DNA of 64,000 bases from Bacillota bacterium (GTDB taxonomy: Bacteria; Bacillota; Clostridia; Christensenellales; Aristaeellaceae), in assembly GCA_023459275.1 (NCBI GenBank), contig JAEWVC010000110.1, positions 1 to 64,000 on the forward strand. Reading direction: 5' to 3'. Position numbers and translations under genes: made by a program. The notes beneath the pieces were generated by a model. The model was not told where the DNA came from. It made no database searches and saw only the letters and a list, made by a program, of their open reading frames with translations. Positions 7,838-16,113 of the stretch are shown here, one piece after another. Position 1 is the stretch's first letter; each line of letters starts with the position of its first letter.

Positions 7838-9700
7838 ATGCTGAAAGGAGTGCTTCTCACCGCCCTGCCTTTGACTGAAGAACAGCATCAAATCATTGAA
7901 AGCCGCTTTTCCAAAGCGCTGGACCAGCCCGTTTCCCTGGAGGTCAGGGTGGACGAAAGCCTGCTGGGCGGCGTCCGTGTGGAGCTTGGCGGGCGTATTT
8001 TTGATGACAGCCTGAAAAGCCAGCTCAAGGATGTGCTGTCCGCCTACCGGCCGGACCCTTCCGCGCAGGATGGGCAGGGCGGCGGCGCTTCCCGCGGCGT
8101 ACCAGAGGGCGGAAATCCGCTGGAGGGGCTTGATGAGCCGGAGCTCCCGCCCTACAAATACAATCCCAAGGACAGGGGGTCCCTGGACTGGAAGGCCGTG
8201 GGCCGGGAACTGAAGGGCCGGCTGAAAACCTATACGCCTCAGATGGACATCCGGGGCGCCGGCATCACGCTGACGGCCGGGGACGGCGTGGTATCCCTCT
8301 CCGGTTTGAACGGCTGCCAATTGGGGGAGCTGATCGAGTATGAGGAGGGCGGCTTCGGGATCATCATGAGCCTGGAGGAAAACTCCGTGGGCGCGGTGCT
8401 CCTGGGCAATGACGCCAATGTAGCCGTAGGCATGCGCGCCTTCGGTACGGGGCAGGTGCTGTCCGTGCCCGTGGGCGAAGACATCCTGGGCCGTGTGGTC
8501 AATCCCCTGGGCCAGCCCCTGGATGGGGAGGGCCGTATCCACGGCGTGGAAATGCGCCCCATTGAGACCCCGGCCTCCAGCATTCTGGACCGCAAGCCCG
8601 TCTCAAAGCCCATGGAAACGGGCTTGCTGGCTGTGGACGCCATGGTGCCCATCGGCCGCGGCCAGCGGGAGCTGATCATCGGCGACCGGCAGACTGGCAA
8701 GAGCTCCGTGGCGGTGGACGCCATTTTGAACCAAAAAGGGAAAAATGTCGTCTGCTTCTATGTGGCCATCGGGCAGAAGGCCTCCAGCGTGGCGCAGATC
8801 GTAAAGCAGCTCAAGGAAGCCGGGGCCATGTCCTATACCACCGTAGTATGCGCCACCGCCAGCGATTCGGCCACCATGCAGTACATCGCGCCCTACTGCG
8901 GCTGCGCCATGGCGGAATGGTTCATGTATGGCGGAAGGGACACGCTGGTGGTATACGATGACCTGAGCAAGCATGCCGTGGCCTACCGGGCCATGTCGCT
9001 TTTGCTTCGCAGGCCGCCGGGCCGCGAGGCCTATCCCGGGGATGTGTTCTACCTCCATTCCAGGCTGCTGGAACGGGCCGCGTGCCTGAACGACAGCCTG
9101 GGCGGCGGGTCCATGACGGCTTTGCCCATCGTGGAAACCCTGGCCGGGGACATATCCGCCTACATCCCCACCAACGTGATCTCCATTACCGACGGCCAGA
9201 TTTTTCTGGATACGGAGCTGTTCAGGGAGGGCGTGCGCCCTGCCGTAAACGGCGGCCTGTCTGTAAGCCGCGTGGGCGGGGCCGCCCAGACAAAGGCTAT
9301 GCGCAAATGCGCGGGGCAGCTGCGCCTGGAACTGGCCCAGTACCGGGAGCTCCAAATTTTTGCCCAGTTTTCCTCCGATTTGGACCCCGCCACCCAGGAC
9401 ATGCTCAAGTACGGCGCGCTTCTGATGGAGCTTTTGAAGCAGCCCAACAACACGCCGCTGCCCATGCCTATCCAGGTATCGCTTTTGTATGCCGTCACCA
9501 AGGGTATCCTGCTCCACGATACGCCCATGGAGACCATCCGCGCCTTCAAGGCCCAGTTCCCATCCTTCCTGGAGATGCGTTATCCCCACGTGGTGAACGG
9601 GCTCATGCAGAGCGGGGAGTTCGGCGAGTCCATCGAAAAGGACCTGATCCAGGCGGTAAAGGGCTGGCTGAACGAATTTGAAGCGGGGGCGAAGCCATGA
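7838..9700 (+). CDS. atpA: ATP synthase delta(C-terminal domain)-alpha fusion subunit
   Basis: A 620-residue protein, about 115 longer than normal alpha. Residues 1-71 match the C-terminal domain of the delta/OSCP subunit (VLLTALPLTEEQ, then VDESLLGGVRVELGGRIFDD). Residues 72-114 form a Gly/Pro-rich linker. Residues 115-620 are a complete alpha subunit, with the N-terminal helix kept (LDWKAVGRELKGRL), Walker A GDRQTGKSS at 282-290 and the catalytic-site arginine segment SVSRVGGAAQ. No separate atpH exists between atpF and this gene, and the helical N-terminal domain of delta is missing altogether. Since F1 has three alpha chains, the complex would carry three delta-C domains. It overlaps atpG by four bases. 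Confidence 0.93.
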   Translation: MLKGVLLTALPLTEEQHQIIESRFSKALDQPVSLEVRVDESLLGGVRVELGGRIFDDSLKSQLKDVLSAYRPDPSAQDGQGGGASRGVPEGGNPLEGLDEPELPPYKYNPKDRGSLDWKAVGRELKGRLKTYTPQMDIRGAGITLTAGDGVVSLSGLNGCQLGELIEYEEGGFGIIMSLEENSVGAVLLGNDANVAVGMRAFGTGQVLSVPVGEDILGRVVNPLGQPLDGEGRIHGVEMRPIETPASSILDRKPVSKPMETGLLAVDAMVPIGRGQRELIIGDRQTGKSSVAVDAILNQKGKNVVCFYVAIGQKASSVAQIVKQLKEAGAMSYTTVVCATASDSATMQYIAPYCGCAMAEWFMYGGRDTLVVYDDLSKHAVAYRAMSLLLRRPPGREAYPGDVFYLHSRLLERAACLNDSLGGGSMTALPIVETLAGDISAYIPTNVISITDGQIFLDTELFREGVRPAVNGGLSVSRVGGAAQTKAMRKCAGQLRLELAQYRELQIFAQFSSDLDPATQDMLKYGALLMELLKQPNNTPLPMPIQVSLLYAVTKGILLHDTPMETIRAFKAQFPSFLEMRYPHVVNGLMQSGEFGESIEKDLIQAVKGWLNEFEAGAKP

Positions 9701-10575
9701 GCTCCGTTGCCGAAATCCGCCACCACATCCGTGTGGTGGGGGACATCCACAAGATTACAAAAGCCATGTACCTGATCTCCTCCGCCAAGATCAAAAAAGC
9801 CATGCGGATGCACGATCAGAATCTGGTATACTTTTTGAGGGTACGCTCGGACATCCGCTTCATCATGGAAAACATGGAGCTGCCCATCCGCAACCCTTAT
9901 TACCGCCGCCACGGAAAAAAGACGGGCTACGTTGTGATCGCCGGGGACAAGGGTCTGTGCGGCGGCTACAACAGCGAAATCATGAAACTGGCCAAAAAGA
10001 CCATTCAGGACGGCGTCCATGAGCGGCGCTTTCTGCTGACCATCGGGCATATCGCGGGGGATTACTTCACTCACCTGGGCATGCATCCGGACGTAAAATT
10101 CCTGCACGTGATCCAGGATCCCACGCTGCGCCATGCCAGGGATATCACCACCCTGCTGTGCAAGCTCTTTCGGGACAAAGAGCTGGACGAAGTCTACATC
10201 ATCTATACCATGCTGGAAAAGGTGGGCAAGCTTACGCCTACGGTGCTGCGCCTGCTGCCCGTATTGCCGGAGGATTTCGCAAATGCGGCCATCCTCCACC
10301 CCCCTACCACCCGGCTGACTTTCCACCCCTCCGCCGAGGAGGTGCTGGATGCCATGGTGCCCCATTACTTGACCGGCCTTGTCTACTCGGCATTGGTGCA
10401 ATCCTACGCCAGCGAGCACAGCGCCCGCATGGAGGCTATGGACTCCGCCACCCGCAACGCCGAGGAAATGATAGACGATTTGAGCCTTGAGCTCAACCAT
10501 GCCAGGCAATCTCAAATCACCCAGGAGATCGCGGAGATCATCTCCGGCAATCCTGACCAAGGAGCGAGCCTATGA
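9697..10575 (+). CDS. atpG: ATP synthase F1 subunit gamma
   Basis: A 292-residue central rotor shaft. The N-terminal helix has the family pattern EIRHHIRVVGDIHKITKAM, the core has VIAGDKGLCGGYN, and the C-terminal helix has SEHSARMEAMDSATRNAEEM. The ATG overlaps the atpA stop (ATGA) and the stop overlaps the atpD start (ATGA), so translation is coupled through F1. Length is normal. Confidence 0.95.
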   Translation: MSSVAEIRHHIRVVGDIHKITKAMYLISSAKIKKAMRMHDQNLVYFLRVRSDIRFIMENMELPIRNPYYRRHGKKTGYVVIAGDKGLCGGYNSEIMKLAKKTIQDGVHERRFLLTIGHIAGDYFTHLGMHPDVKFLHVIQDPTLRHARDITTLLCKLFRDKELDEVYIIYTMLEKVGKLTPTVLRLLPVLPEDFANAAILHPPTTRLTFHPSAEEVLDAMVPHYLTGLVYSALVQSYASEHSARMEAMDSATRNAEEMIDDLSLELNHARQSQITQEIAEIISGNPDQGASL

Positions 10576-11963
10576 CCAATGGAACTGTCATCCGCATCGT
10601 TGGACCGGTGCTGGATATCCGCTTTCCCGACGGGGAGATGCCGCCCATCCACACCCTGCTCTTTGTGGTGGACGGCAAACGGAAGGTGGCGGCGGAGGTC
10701 AGCCAGCACTTGAAGGACGCCGTGCGCTGCATCGCCCTGGAGGCCACCGAAGGCCTGATGCGCGGCCTCACCGTGGAGAACACCGGCGGGCCCATCCGGA
10801 TCAAGGTGGGCAAGCAAATGTTGTCCCGCACCATCAATGTGCTTGGGGAACCCATCGACGGCAAGGGAGAAATCCCCGGCGACGATACGCTGCCCATCCA
10901 CCGCCCTGCGCCCTCCTTTCTGGAGCAGCACCCGGTGACCGAGGTTTTTGAAACGGGCATCAAGGTTATCGACCTGCTGGCCCCCTACGCCCGGGGCGGC
11001 AAGATCGGCCTGTTCGGTGGCGCAGGCGTGGGCAAGACGGTGCTGATCCTGGAAATGATCCACAACATCGCCACCGAGCACGGCGGCTATTCCGTATTCA
11101 CCGGTGTGGGAGAGCGCAGCCGCGAGGGCAACGACCTGCTCATCGACATGAACAAGTCCGGCGTCATCGACAAGACGGCGCTGGTCTTTGGCCAGATGAA
11201 CGAGCCGCCCGGGGCCCGCATGCGGGTGGCGCTGACAGGCCTGACCCTGGCGGAGCATTTCCGTGACCAGGAAAACCAGGATGTGCTGCTGTTTATCGAC
11301 AACATCTTCCGCTACATCCAGGCGGGCAGCGAAGTGTCCGCGCTGCTGGGGCGCATGCCCTCCGCCGTGGGCTATCAGCCCACCCTGGCCACGGAAGTGG
11401 GTTCACTGATGGAGCGCATCGCCTCCACCTCCCACGGGTCCATTACCTCCGTGCAGGCCATCTACGTCCCTGCCGACGATCTGACCGACCCGGCCCCCTC
11501 GGCCATCTTCTCCCATCTGGACGCCACCACCGTACTTTCCCGCCAGGTGGCGGAAATGGGCATCTACCCCGCCGTCAGTCCCCTGGATTCTTCCTCCCGC
11601 ATCCTGGACCCCGCCATCGTGGGCCAGGAGCATTACCAGGTGGCGCTGAGGGTGCAGGAAGCCCTGCAGCGCTATCAAGAATTGCAGGACATCATCGCCA
11701 TCCTGGGCATGGACGAACTTTCCGAGGAGGACCGCAAGACGGTGTTCAGGGCGCGCAAGATCCAGCGCTTCCTGTCCCAGCCCATGGCTGTGGCGGAGGT
11801 CTTTACCGGCATCCCCGGCAGGTATGTGAAGCTGGCCGACACCATCGCTTCTTTCAAAGCCATCGTCTCCGGCGAGGTGGATGATCTGCCCGAGGCCGCC
11901 TTCTTCATGGCGGGCGACCTTGAGGACGTCCGCCGCCAGGCAAAAGAGATGGAGGCAAAATAA
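10572..11963 (+). CDS. atpD: ATP synthase F1 subunit beta
   Basis: A 463-residue catalytic subunit. Walker A is GGAGVGKTVLI (about residues 149-159), the catalytic glutamate lies in GERSREGNDL, Walker B is in VLLFIDNIF, and the rotor-contact loop is GMDELSEED. All key residues are present. The start overlaps the atpG stop by four bases and the stop TAA shares a base with the atpC start (TAATG). Confidence 0.97.
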   Translation: MTNGTVIRIVGPVLDIRFPDGEMPPIHTLLFVVDGKRKVAAEVSQHLKDAVRCIALEATEGLMRGLTVENTGGPIRIKVGKQMLSRTINVLGEPIDGKGEIPGDDTLPIHRPAPSFLEQHPVTEVFETGIKVIDLLAPYARGGKIGLFGGAGVGKTVLILEMIHNIATEHGGYSVFTGVGERSREGNDLLIDMNKSGVIDKTALVFGQMNEPPGARMRVALTGLTLAEHFRDQENQDVLLFIDNIFRYIQAGSEVSALLGRMPSAVGYQPTLATEVGSLMERIASTSHGSITSVQAIYVPADDLTDPAPSAIFSHLDATTVLSRQVAEMGIYPAVSPLDSSSRILDPAIVGQEHYQVALRVQEALQRYQELQDIIAILGMDELSEEDRKTVFRARKIQRFLSQPMAVAEVFTGIPGRYVKLADTIASFKAIVSGEVDDLPEAAFFMAGDLEDVRRQAKEMEAK

Positions 11964-12382
11964 TGGCCGCCAAAACCTTCCATTTATCCATCCTCACCCC
12001 GGAGCACTCCTTCTTCGAGGGGGACGTGGAAATGCTGGTGCTGGAAAGCCTGGACGGCAAGATCGGCATCCTGGCCGGGCATGCCCCGGAGGTCGTCTCC
12101 ACCGTGGAAAGCGAGATCCGCCTCCTGGTCAATGGGGAGTGGCGCTGGGCCGCCGCCTCCGCCGGCTTCGCCACCGTGACCCAGGACCAGGTGCTGGTCA
12201 TGCTCCAAAGCGCGGAATGGCCGGAGGAGATTGATATCAAACGCGCCGAGCAGGCCGAATACGAGGCCCGGGAGCGGCTTCGCCAGCAAAAGAGCATCGA
12301 GGAGTACCGCGTCGCCCACTCCATGCTCTCCAGAGCCATGGTCCGCCTGCGCGTATCCAAGCGCCACAACTACAACAACTAG
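11963..12382 (+). CDS. atpC: ATP synthase F1 subunit epsilon
   Basis: A 139-residue subunit: an N-terminal beta sandwich (LSILTPEHSFFEGDVEMLVL, GKIGILAGHAPEV) and a C-terminal helical part rich in Arg, Glu and Ala (about residues 90-135) that can act as the inhibitory arm. It is the last gene of the operon. Its stop codon is immediately followed by a two-hairpin repeat element. Confidence 0.94.
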   Translation: MAAKTFHLSILTPEHSFFEGDVEMLVLESLDGKIGILAGHAPEVVSTVESEIRLLVNGEWRWAAASAGFATVTQDQVLVMLQSAEWPEEIDIKRAEQAEYEARERLRQQKSIEEYRVAHSMLSRAMVRLRVSKRHNYNN

Positions 12383-12440
12383 GGAGGCTCCTCCTCCCTA
12401 GACCCACCGCCAAAGGGATATATCCCTTTGGATTCCCCGT
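12382..12440 (+). repeat. Two-hairpin post-stop element, copy A
   Basis: Begins at the last base of the atpC stop. Hairpin 1 is GGGAGG/CCTCCC (12382-12387 with 12393-12398), then gacccaccgc, then the perfect 22-base palindrome CCAAAGGGATA/TATCCCTTTGG (12410-12431). The same architecture follows other genes at 22347, 31953, 46308 and (minus strand) 47543. It may end or stabilise transcripts, but there is no long U run. Confidence 0.8.
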
Positions 12441-12613
12441 CTTTTTATACCATATCAGCCGCCATGCTCCTTTCCTGCAAGGATCATGGCGGCTGTGTTG
12501 ATAAAGTGTACATGCTTCCAAAGCGCCGAGCCCCCAAAGCCTTCCCCTTTAGGGGCAGGTGGCGCGCAGCGCCGGATGAGGCCGCCTCCCACGTTCTTGT
12601 CAGTGTTGGCCGT

Positions 12614-13708
12614 TTACCCCGGAAAAAGCAGATTTCTCACCTGCGCCTCCCTGGCAAACAGCGCGCAGCCGCCTGCATGCTCTGTTTCCCGCTCGTTCAT
12701 TTTTCGTATCTTTTGAAAAAACGGCGACCCCAGCGCCTCCAGCAGCGTATGGTCCCTGAGGCTTATATCAGAATAGGGAGAAAAGGGGCAGGGTTCCGCG
12801 CCGCCGTGGGGATTGATGTGGAAAAACCCACGGCCCGCCGCCAGGCAGCCCCCCAAATATTTTTCATCCCCGGGGAAGGACAAAAAGATCATTTCCGGCA
12901 TCTGCCTGCGAAGCTCCTCCTGGGCCTTTTCCAGCATCAGCCGCTGCGGATCCCCGGGCATCAAATATTCCGTGCCGGGCGCCACGGGCACGTATTCGAT
13001 AAAAAACACCAGCCGGCAGCCCCTGTCATGCAGCGGCCGCAAAAAAACCTGCGACGTGATCTCCGCCAAATTTTCCGTGGTCACAGTAAGGGAGACGCCG
13101 AACAGCAGTTTCTTTTCCGCCATTGCCTCCATCGCGCCTTGGATATGGCGGTATGTCCCCTCGCCCCTGCGTTCATCGGTGGACGCTTCCCCGCCCTCCG
13201 CGCTGATGACCGGCACAAGGTTCCGGTGCTCGTTCAAAAGGCGAAGCATTTGCCCATCCAGCATGGTACCGTTGGTGAAGATGGGAAAAACGATGCCCTC
13301 ACGCTCCGCGGCTTTATACAGAACTTCCGGGCGCAGAAACGGTTCGCCGCCGGCCAGCAGCACAAAGGAGATGCCTGCGTCCTCCGCCTGTCCAAAAAGC
13401 TCGCCCCAGCGCTCTGCGGACAGCTGCCCCTCGCCTGCCCGGTCCCCGCACAGCCCGTTGGCCCTGGCATAGCAGCCCTTGCAGGAGAGGTTGCAGGCAC
13501 CGGTGATGCTGGCGATCAAAAACATGGGAATATGCACGCCCTGTCCTTCATGGTACCGGCGCCTTTCCTCCATCTGCTTCTGCCGCCGGTGAAACCTTTG
13601 CAGAAACGCGGTTTCCCTGGGATTTCGGAGCGTGGCCCGCAGGATGTCCGCAACCAGCTTCTCCGCCCCTTCATTCAAATAGGTGTTCAAATCCCGGCAG
13701 GGCTCCAT
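12614..13708 (-). CDS. Radical SAM protein with SPASM-like C-terminal domain
   Basis: A 364-residue protein. The N-terminal radical SAM domain binds a [4Fe-4S] cluster through CNLSCKGC (CxxxCxxC), followed by FVLLAGGEPFLRPEV, the GGEP motif that contacts SAM. The C-terminal part has spaced cysteines (GGCLAAGRGFFHINPHG, AEPCPFSP, GGCALF) like SPASM/twitch domains that bind extra clusters in peptide-modifying and anaerobic sulfatase-maturing enzymes. No precursor peptide gene was found nearby, so the substrate is unknown. The start is ATG at 13708, well placed behind GGAGAGGAG, rather than the in-frame upstream start at 13735. It converges on atpC. Confidence 0.85.
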   Translation of the reverse strand: MEPCRDLNTYLNEGAEKLVADILRATLRNPRETAFLQRFHRRQKQMEERRRYHEGQGVHIPMFLIASITGACNLSCKGCYARANGLCGDRAGEGQLSAERWGELFGQAEDAGISFVLLAGGEPFLRPEVLYKAAEREGIVFPIFTNGTMLDGQMLRLLNEHRNLVPVISAEGGEASTDERRGEGTYRHIQGAMEAMAEKKLLFGVSLTVTTENLAEITSQVFLRPLHDRGCRLVFFIEYVPVAPGTEYLMPGDPQRLMLEKAQEELRRQMPEMIFLSFPGDEKYLGGCLAAGRGFFHINPHGGAEPCPFSPYSDISLRDHTLLEALGSPFFQKIRKMNERETEHAGGCALFAREAQVRNLLFPG

Positions 13709-13756
13709 GCTTTTTCTCCTCTCCAGACACGTCAAAATTACAGAAAATGTACATGT

Positions 13757-13918
13757 TATTGCTCTGCCAATTTAAGATCGCGCCAAAGCGGCGGAAGATT
13801 TTTTGCGCAGAGCAGGGAGCAGAACCGAAGGAATAGCAGCGCTATTTCAAGGTTCAACGGCGCGGCTATGCGTGAAAGGATCCGCCGCGACGCGCTAGAT
13901 ATAGTTGGTAGAGCAATA
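13757..13918. repeat. MITE-like element, related family (M1)
   Basis: Terminal inverted repeats TATTGCTCTGCCAA (13757-13770) and TTGGTAGAGCAATA (13905-13918) match at 13 of 14 bases. The inner part (gcggcggaag...gcgcagagcagggagcag) resembles the inner part of the elements at 14051 and 17084, but the ends differ. It contains no credible gene. It lies upstream of the radical SAM gene. Confidence 0.6.
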
Positions 13919-14050
13919 TATTATTATCAAACGCTATCCTCCAGTCAATGATGGCAGCATTAAAAATAGATGAGGATTTTCTATGAGGCGAAAAAATCCC
14001 CTCTGCCTGCTTATGCGGCGAGGGGGAAAAATGGAACTTTCCGAAGAATC

Positions 14051-14211
14051 ATACTATTGTTAAATATTACTTCGTCCAAAGCGGTGAGGAATTTCCGATG
14101 CGGAACAAGGAGACAAAGCGAGGCAGCGCCGCGCTACGCTGAACGGAAGGCGGCACAGTCCTGCGCGAAAAAACCGGCGCAACGGCGAGATGATGTTTGG
14201 AAATATATCAT
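14051..14211. repeat. MITE-like element M2, touching a gene end
   Basis: Left end ATACTATTGTTAAATATTAC (14051-14070); the right end read on the minus strand is TGATATATTTCCAAACATC. The interior shares gcgccgcgctacgctg and cgcgaaaaaaccggcgcaac with the element at 17084. The right end overlaps the stop codon (14208-14210) of the phosphoribosyltransferase gene. No coding capacity is seen. The stretch 13919-14050 between M1 and M2 holds nothing else recognisable. Confidence 0.65.
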
Positions 14212-14765
14212 TCCAGTATGGAACCGTCGGCGTGAAAAAGGGGCAGGGGTTCCAGAAATACGATGTCGTCGCGCTTGCGCGCGGCACCCTCCGCCAAAAT
14301 GGCCATGCGTCCGGCCACCTCGCCTCCGGCGGCGCGCACCAGCTCTTCCACCGCAAACAGGGATTGCCCCGTGGAGATCACGTCGTCCACCACCAGCACC
14401 TTTTTGCCTTTGACGAGGGCGGCGTCGTCCGCATCCAGGAAAAGCTGCTGCACGTTGGAGGTGGTAATGGATTTTACCGATACGGAAAACACGTCCCGCA
14501 TGTACAGCTTGGCGGACTTGCGGGCTAAAAGGTACTTGTTCTGGCCGCTTTGCCGGGCCATTTCGTATACCAGGGGAATGCCCTTGGATTCCGCGGTGAT
14601 CATATAGTCGTATTCCGGCGCCTTTTCCAAAAGTGCCTTGGCGGTGGCGATGGTCAGCTCCACATCCCCAAAGATGACGAAAGCGCCTATGTACAGCGCG
14701 TCATTCACCCGGCAGATGGGAAGCTCCCGTTTGAGCCCCGCGATGGTGATAGGATAGGTCAGCAT
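14208..14765 (-). CDS. Phosphoribosyltransferase family protein (adenine/xanthine type)
   Basis: A 185-residue type I phosphoribosyltransferase. The PRPP-binding loop is KVLVVDDVISTGQSL (about residues 120-134). The flexible-loop region YLLARKSAKLYM and MITAESKGIPLVYEMAR resemble adenine and xanthine phosphoribosyltransferases in purine salvage. The substrate base is not certain. The ATG at 14765 has GGGGAGAAA upstream and a strong promoter. Its stop codon falls in the terminal repeat of the neighbouring MITE-like element, so an insertion may have reshaped its last codon or 3' end. Confidence 0.82.
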   Translation of the reverse strand: MLTYPITIAGLKRELPICRVNDALYIGAFVIFGDVELTIATAKALLEKAPEYDYMITAESKGIPLVYEMARQSGQNKYLLARKSAKLYMRDVFSVSVKSITTSNVQQLFLDADDAALVKGKKVLVVDDVISTGQSLFAVEELVRAAGGEVAGRMAILAEGAARKRDDIVFLEPLPLFHADGSILE

Positions 14766-14817
14766 GGCGTTTCTCCCCTATGTACTGGATTGGCAGGCAG
14801 CGCCTTCCACGCCGTTC

Positions 14818-14845
14818 ATTATAGAACAACCGTTAGAAAAGTCAA
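14818..14845 (-). promoter_or_regulatory. Promoter of the phosphoribosyltransferase gene
   Basis: Minus-strand TTGACT (14845-14840), 16-base spacer, TATAAT (14823-14818). The short leader shows no purine-riboswitch fold. Confidence 0.7.
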
Positions 14846-14874
14846 GAAAACGCTAAGGATGGAGGTATCTTTTT

Positions 14875-15795
14875 TTGGCACCCGACAGGCAAATCCCCTT
14901 TGCTTCCGTAACGGGCGCGCCGCTTTACCGGCTTGTCTGGCAGCCGGCGGCAAAGCCCCTGGGCGTGGTTCAAATCACCCATGGCATGGCGGAGCATATC
15001 CGCCGGTACGACGGCCTGGCCCGGGCCCTGAATGACGCCGGCTTCGCGGCGGTGGGGCATGATATGCTGGGCCATGGGGACCAGGCCCCCATCAAAGGAT
15101 ACTTCGCCCAAAAAGGTGGATGGGACGCGCTGATTGGCGATCTTCATACCGTGCGCCTGGATACGCAGCAGGAATACCCCGGACTGCCTTATTATGTATT
15201 GGGGCACAGTGCAGGCAGCTTTCTAACGCTGTGCTACCTGCTTGAGCACAGCCAAGGCCTGCGGGGCGCCGTGCTATCGGGAACGGGAACCTTCAGCATT
15301 ACAGAAATCCGCCTTGGGCTTTTCCTGTCCAGAGGGATGATGCTTCTGGGTATGGGGCGCAGCCCGGCCAAATTCATCGACAAGCTTGCTTTTTCGGCTC
15401 GAAACAAACCCTTTGAGCCTGCCAAAACGCCTTTTGACTGGCTTAGCCGGGATGAAAAGCAGGTGGCCGCTTACCTAAAAGACCCGCTCTGCGGCTTCCC
15501 GTTTACCGGCAGCGGCTACCACGACCTGTTCACGGGCCTGTTGCGCCTTGCCCGGCCGGATGCCCTGAAAGCCATCGGACCCGGGCTTTCCGTGCTCTTC
15601 CTTTCAGGCGGCCGCGACACGGTGGGCCAAAATGGCAAAGGCATGCGGCGCATGGCGGATGCGCTCCTGGCTGCCGGAACCGGGGATATAACTGTAAAGC
15701 TGTATCCGGACGCCCGGCATGAGGTTTTCAACGAGGTGAACCGCGCGCAGGTTTACGCCGACCTCGCGGCCTGGCTCCTTCAAAAGAGCGGGTGA
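14875..15795 (+). CDS. Alpha/beta hydrolase, monoacylglycerol-lipase-like (Hydrolase_4)
   Basis: A 306-residue alpha/beta hydrolase. The nucleophile elbow GHSAGS (about residues 110-115) and the oxyanion segment THGMAEHIRRYDGLA match the serine aminopeptidase S33/monoacylglycerol lipase group. The acid is probably in LSGGRDTVG and the catalytic histidine in DARHEVFNE near the C-terminus. No signal peptide, so likely cytoplasmic. The start is TTG at 14875 with GGAGG upstream across a T run. It is divergent from the phosphoribosyltransferase gene. Confidence 0.85.
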   Translation: MAPDRQIPFASVTGAPLYRLVWQPAAKPLGVVQITHGMAEHIRRYDGLARALNDAGFAAVGHDMLGHGDQAPIKGYFAQKGGWDALIGDLHTVRLDTQQEYPGLPYYVLGHSAGSFLTLCYLLEHSQGLRGAVLSGTGTFSITEIRLGLFLSRGMMLLGMGRSPAKFIDKLAFSARNKPFEPAKTPFDWLSRDEKQVAAYLKDPLCGFPFTGSGYHDLFTGLLRLARPDALKAIGPGLSVLFLSGGRDTVGQNGKGMRRMADALLAAGTGDITVKLYPDARHEVFNEVNRAQVYADLAAWLLQKSG

Positions 15796-16113
15796 TGGGT
15801 TTCCGCGCAAGCGCTCCCTTTCCCTCAGCCATGGAAGGTTTTTAGGGATGGGGTATGGGGAAGGGCCTTTTTGCGGCAACCGGTCCTTCCCTGCAGCCGT
15901 GCTCCCAGCGCCTGCTTCCATTTCTCATTGACGGCGGGACCGCAACAGGATACAATAGCGTTGTGCGGCAAAGAGGCCGGTCCGCCGGCCTGACGGTGAA
16001 AAGCCCAAACGTGTCATGCGTTCGGGCCGTTCTTGCTATTTGAATCATTTTGCTATTATCTTCGCCTTGCCGCCCACGTTCCGATCATGCTCTATTGGGA
16101 AAGGAAGGATCGC
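15796..16113 (+). other. Intergenic region with promoter and structured leader
   Basis: No gene. An imperfect hairpin (arms near 15856-15865 and 15884-15893) lies first. A promoter (TTGACG 15928-15933, 17 bases, TACAAT 15951-15956) is followed by a leader of about 150 bases with two stem-loops: ggccggtccgccggcc near 15978, and gcccaaacg...cgttcgggc near 16002-16026. No U run follows them, so a terminator is unlikely. I cannot assign them to a known riboswitch. Confidence 0.5.

Noticed and set aside
12428..13951. 507-codon plus-strand frame opposite the radical SAM gene
   Set aside because: The minus strand codes an intact radical SAM protein with CxxxCxxC and GGEP motifs; the plus frame has no motifs and is a GC-rich shadow.
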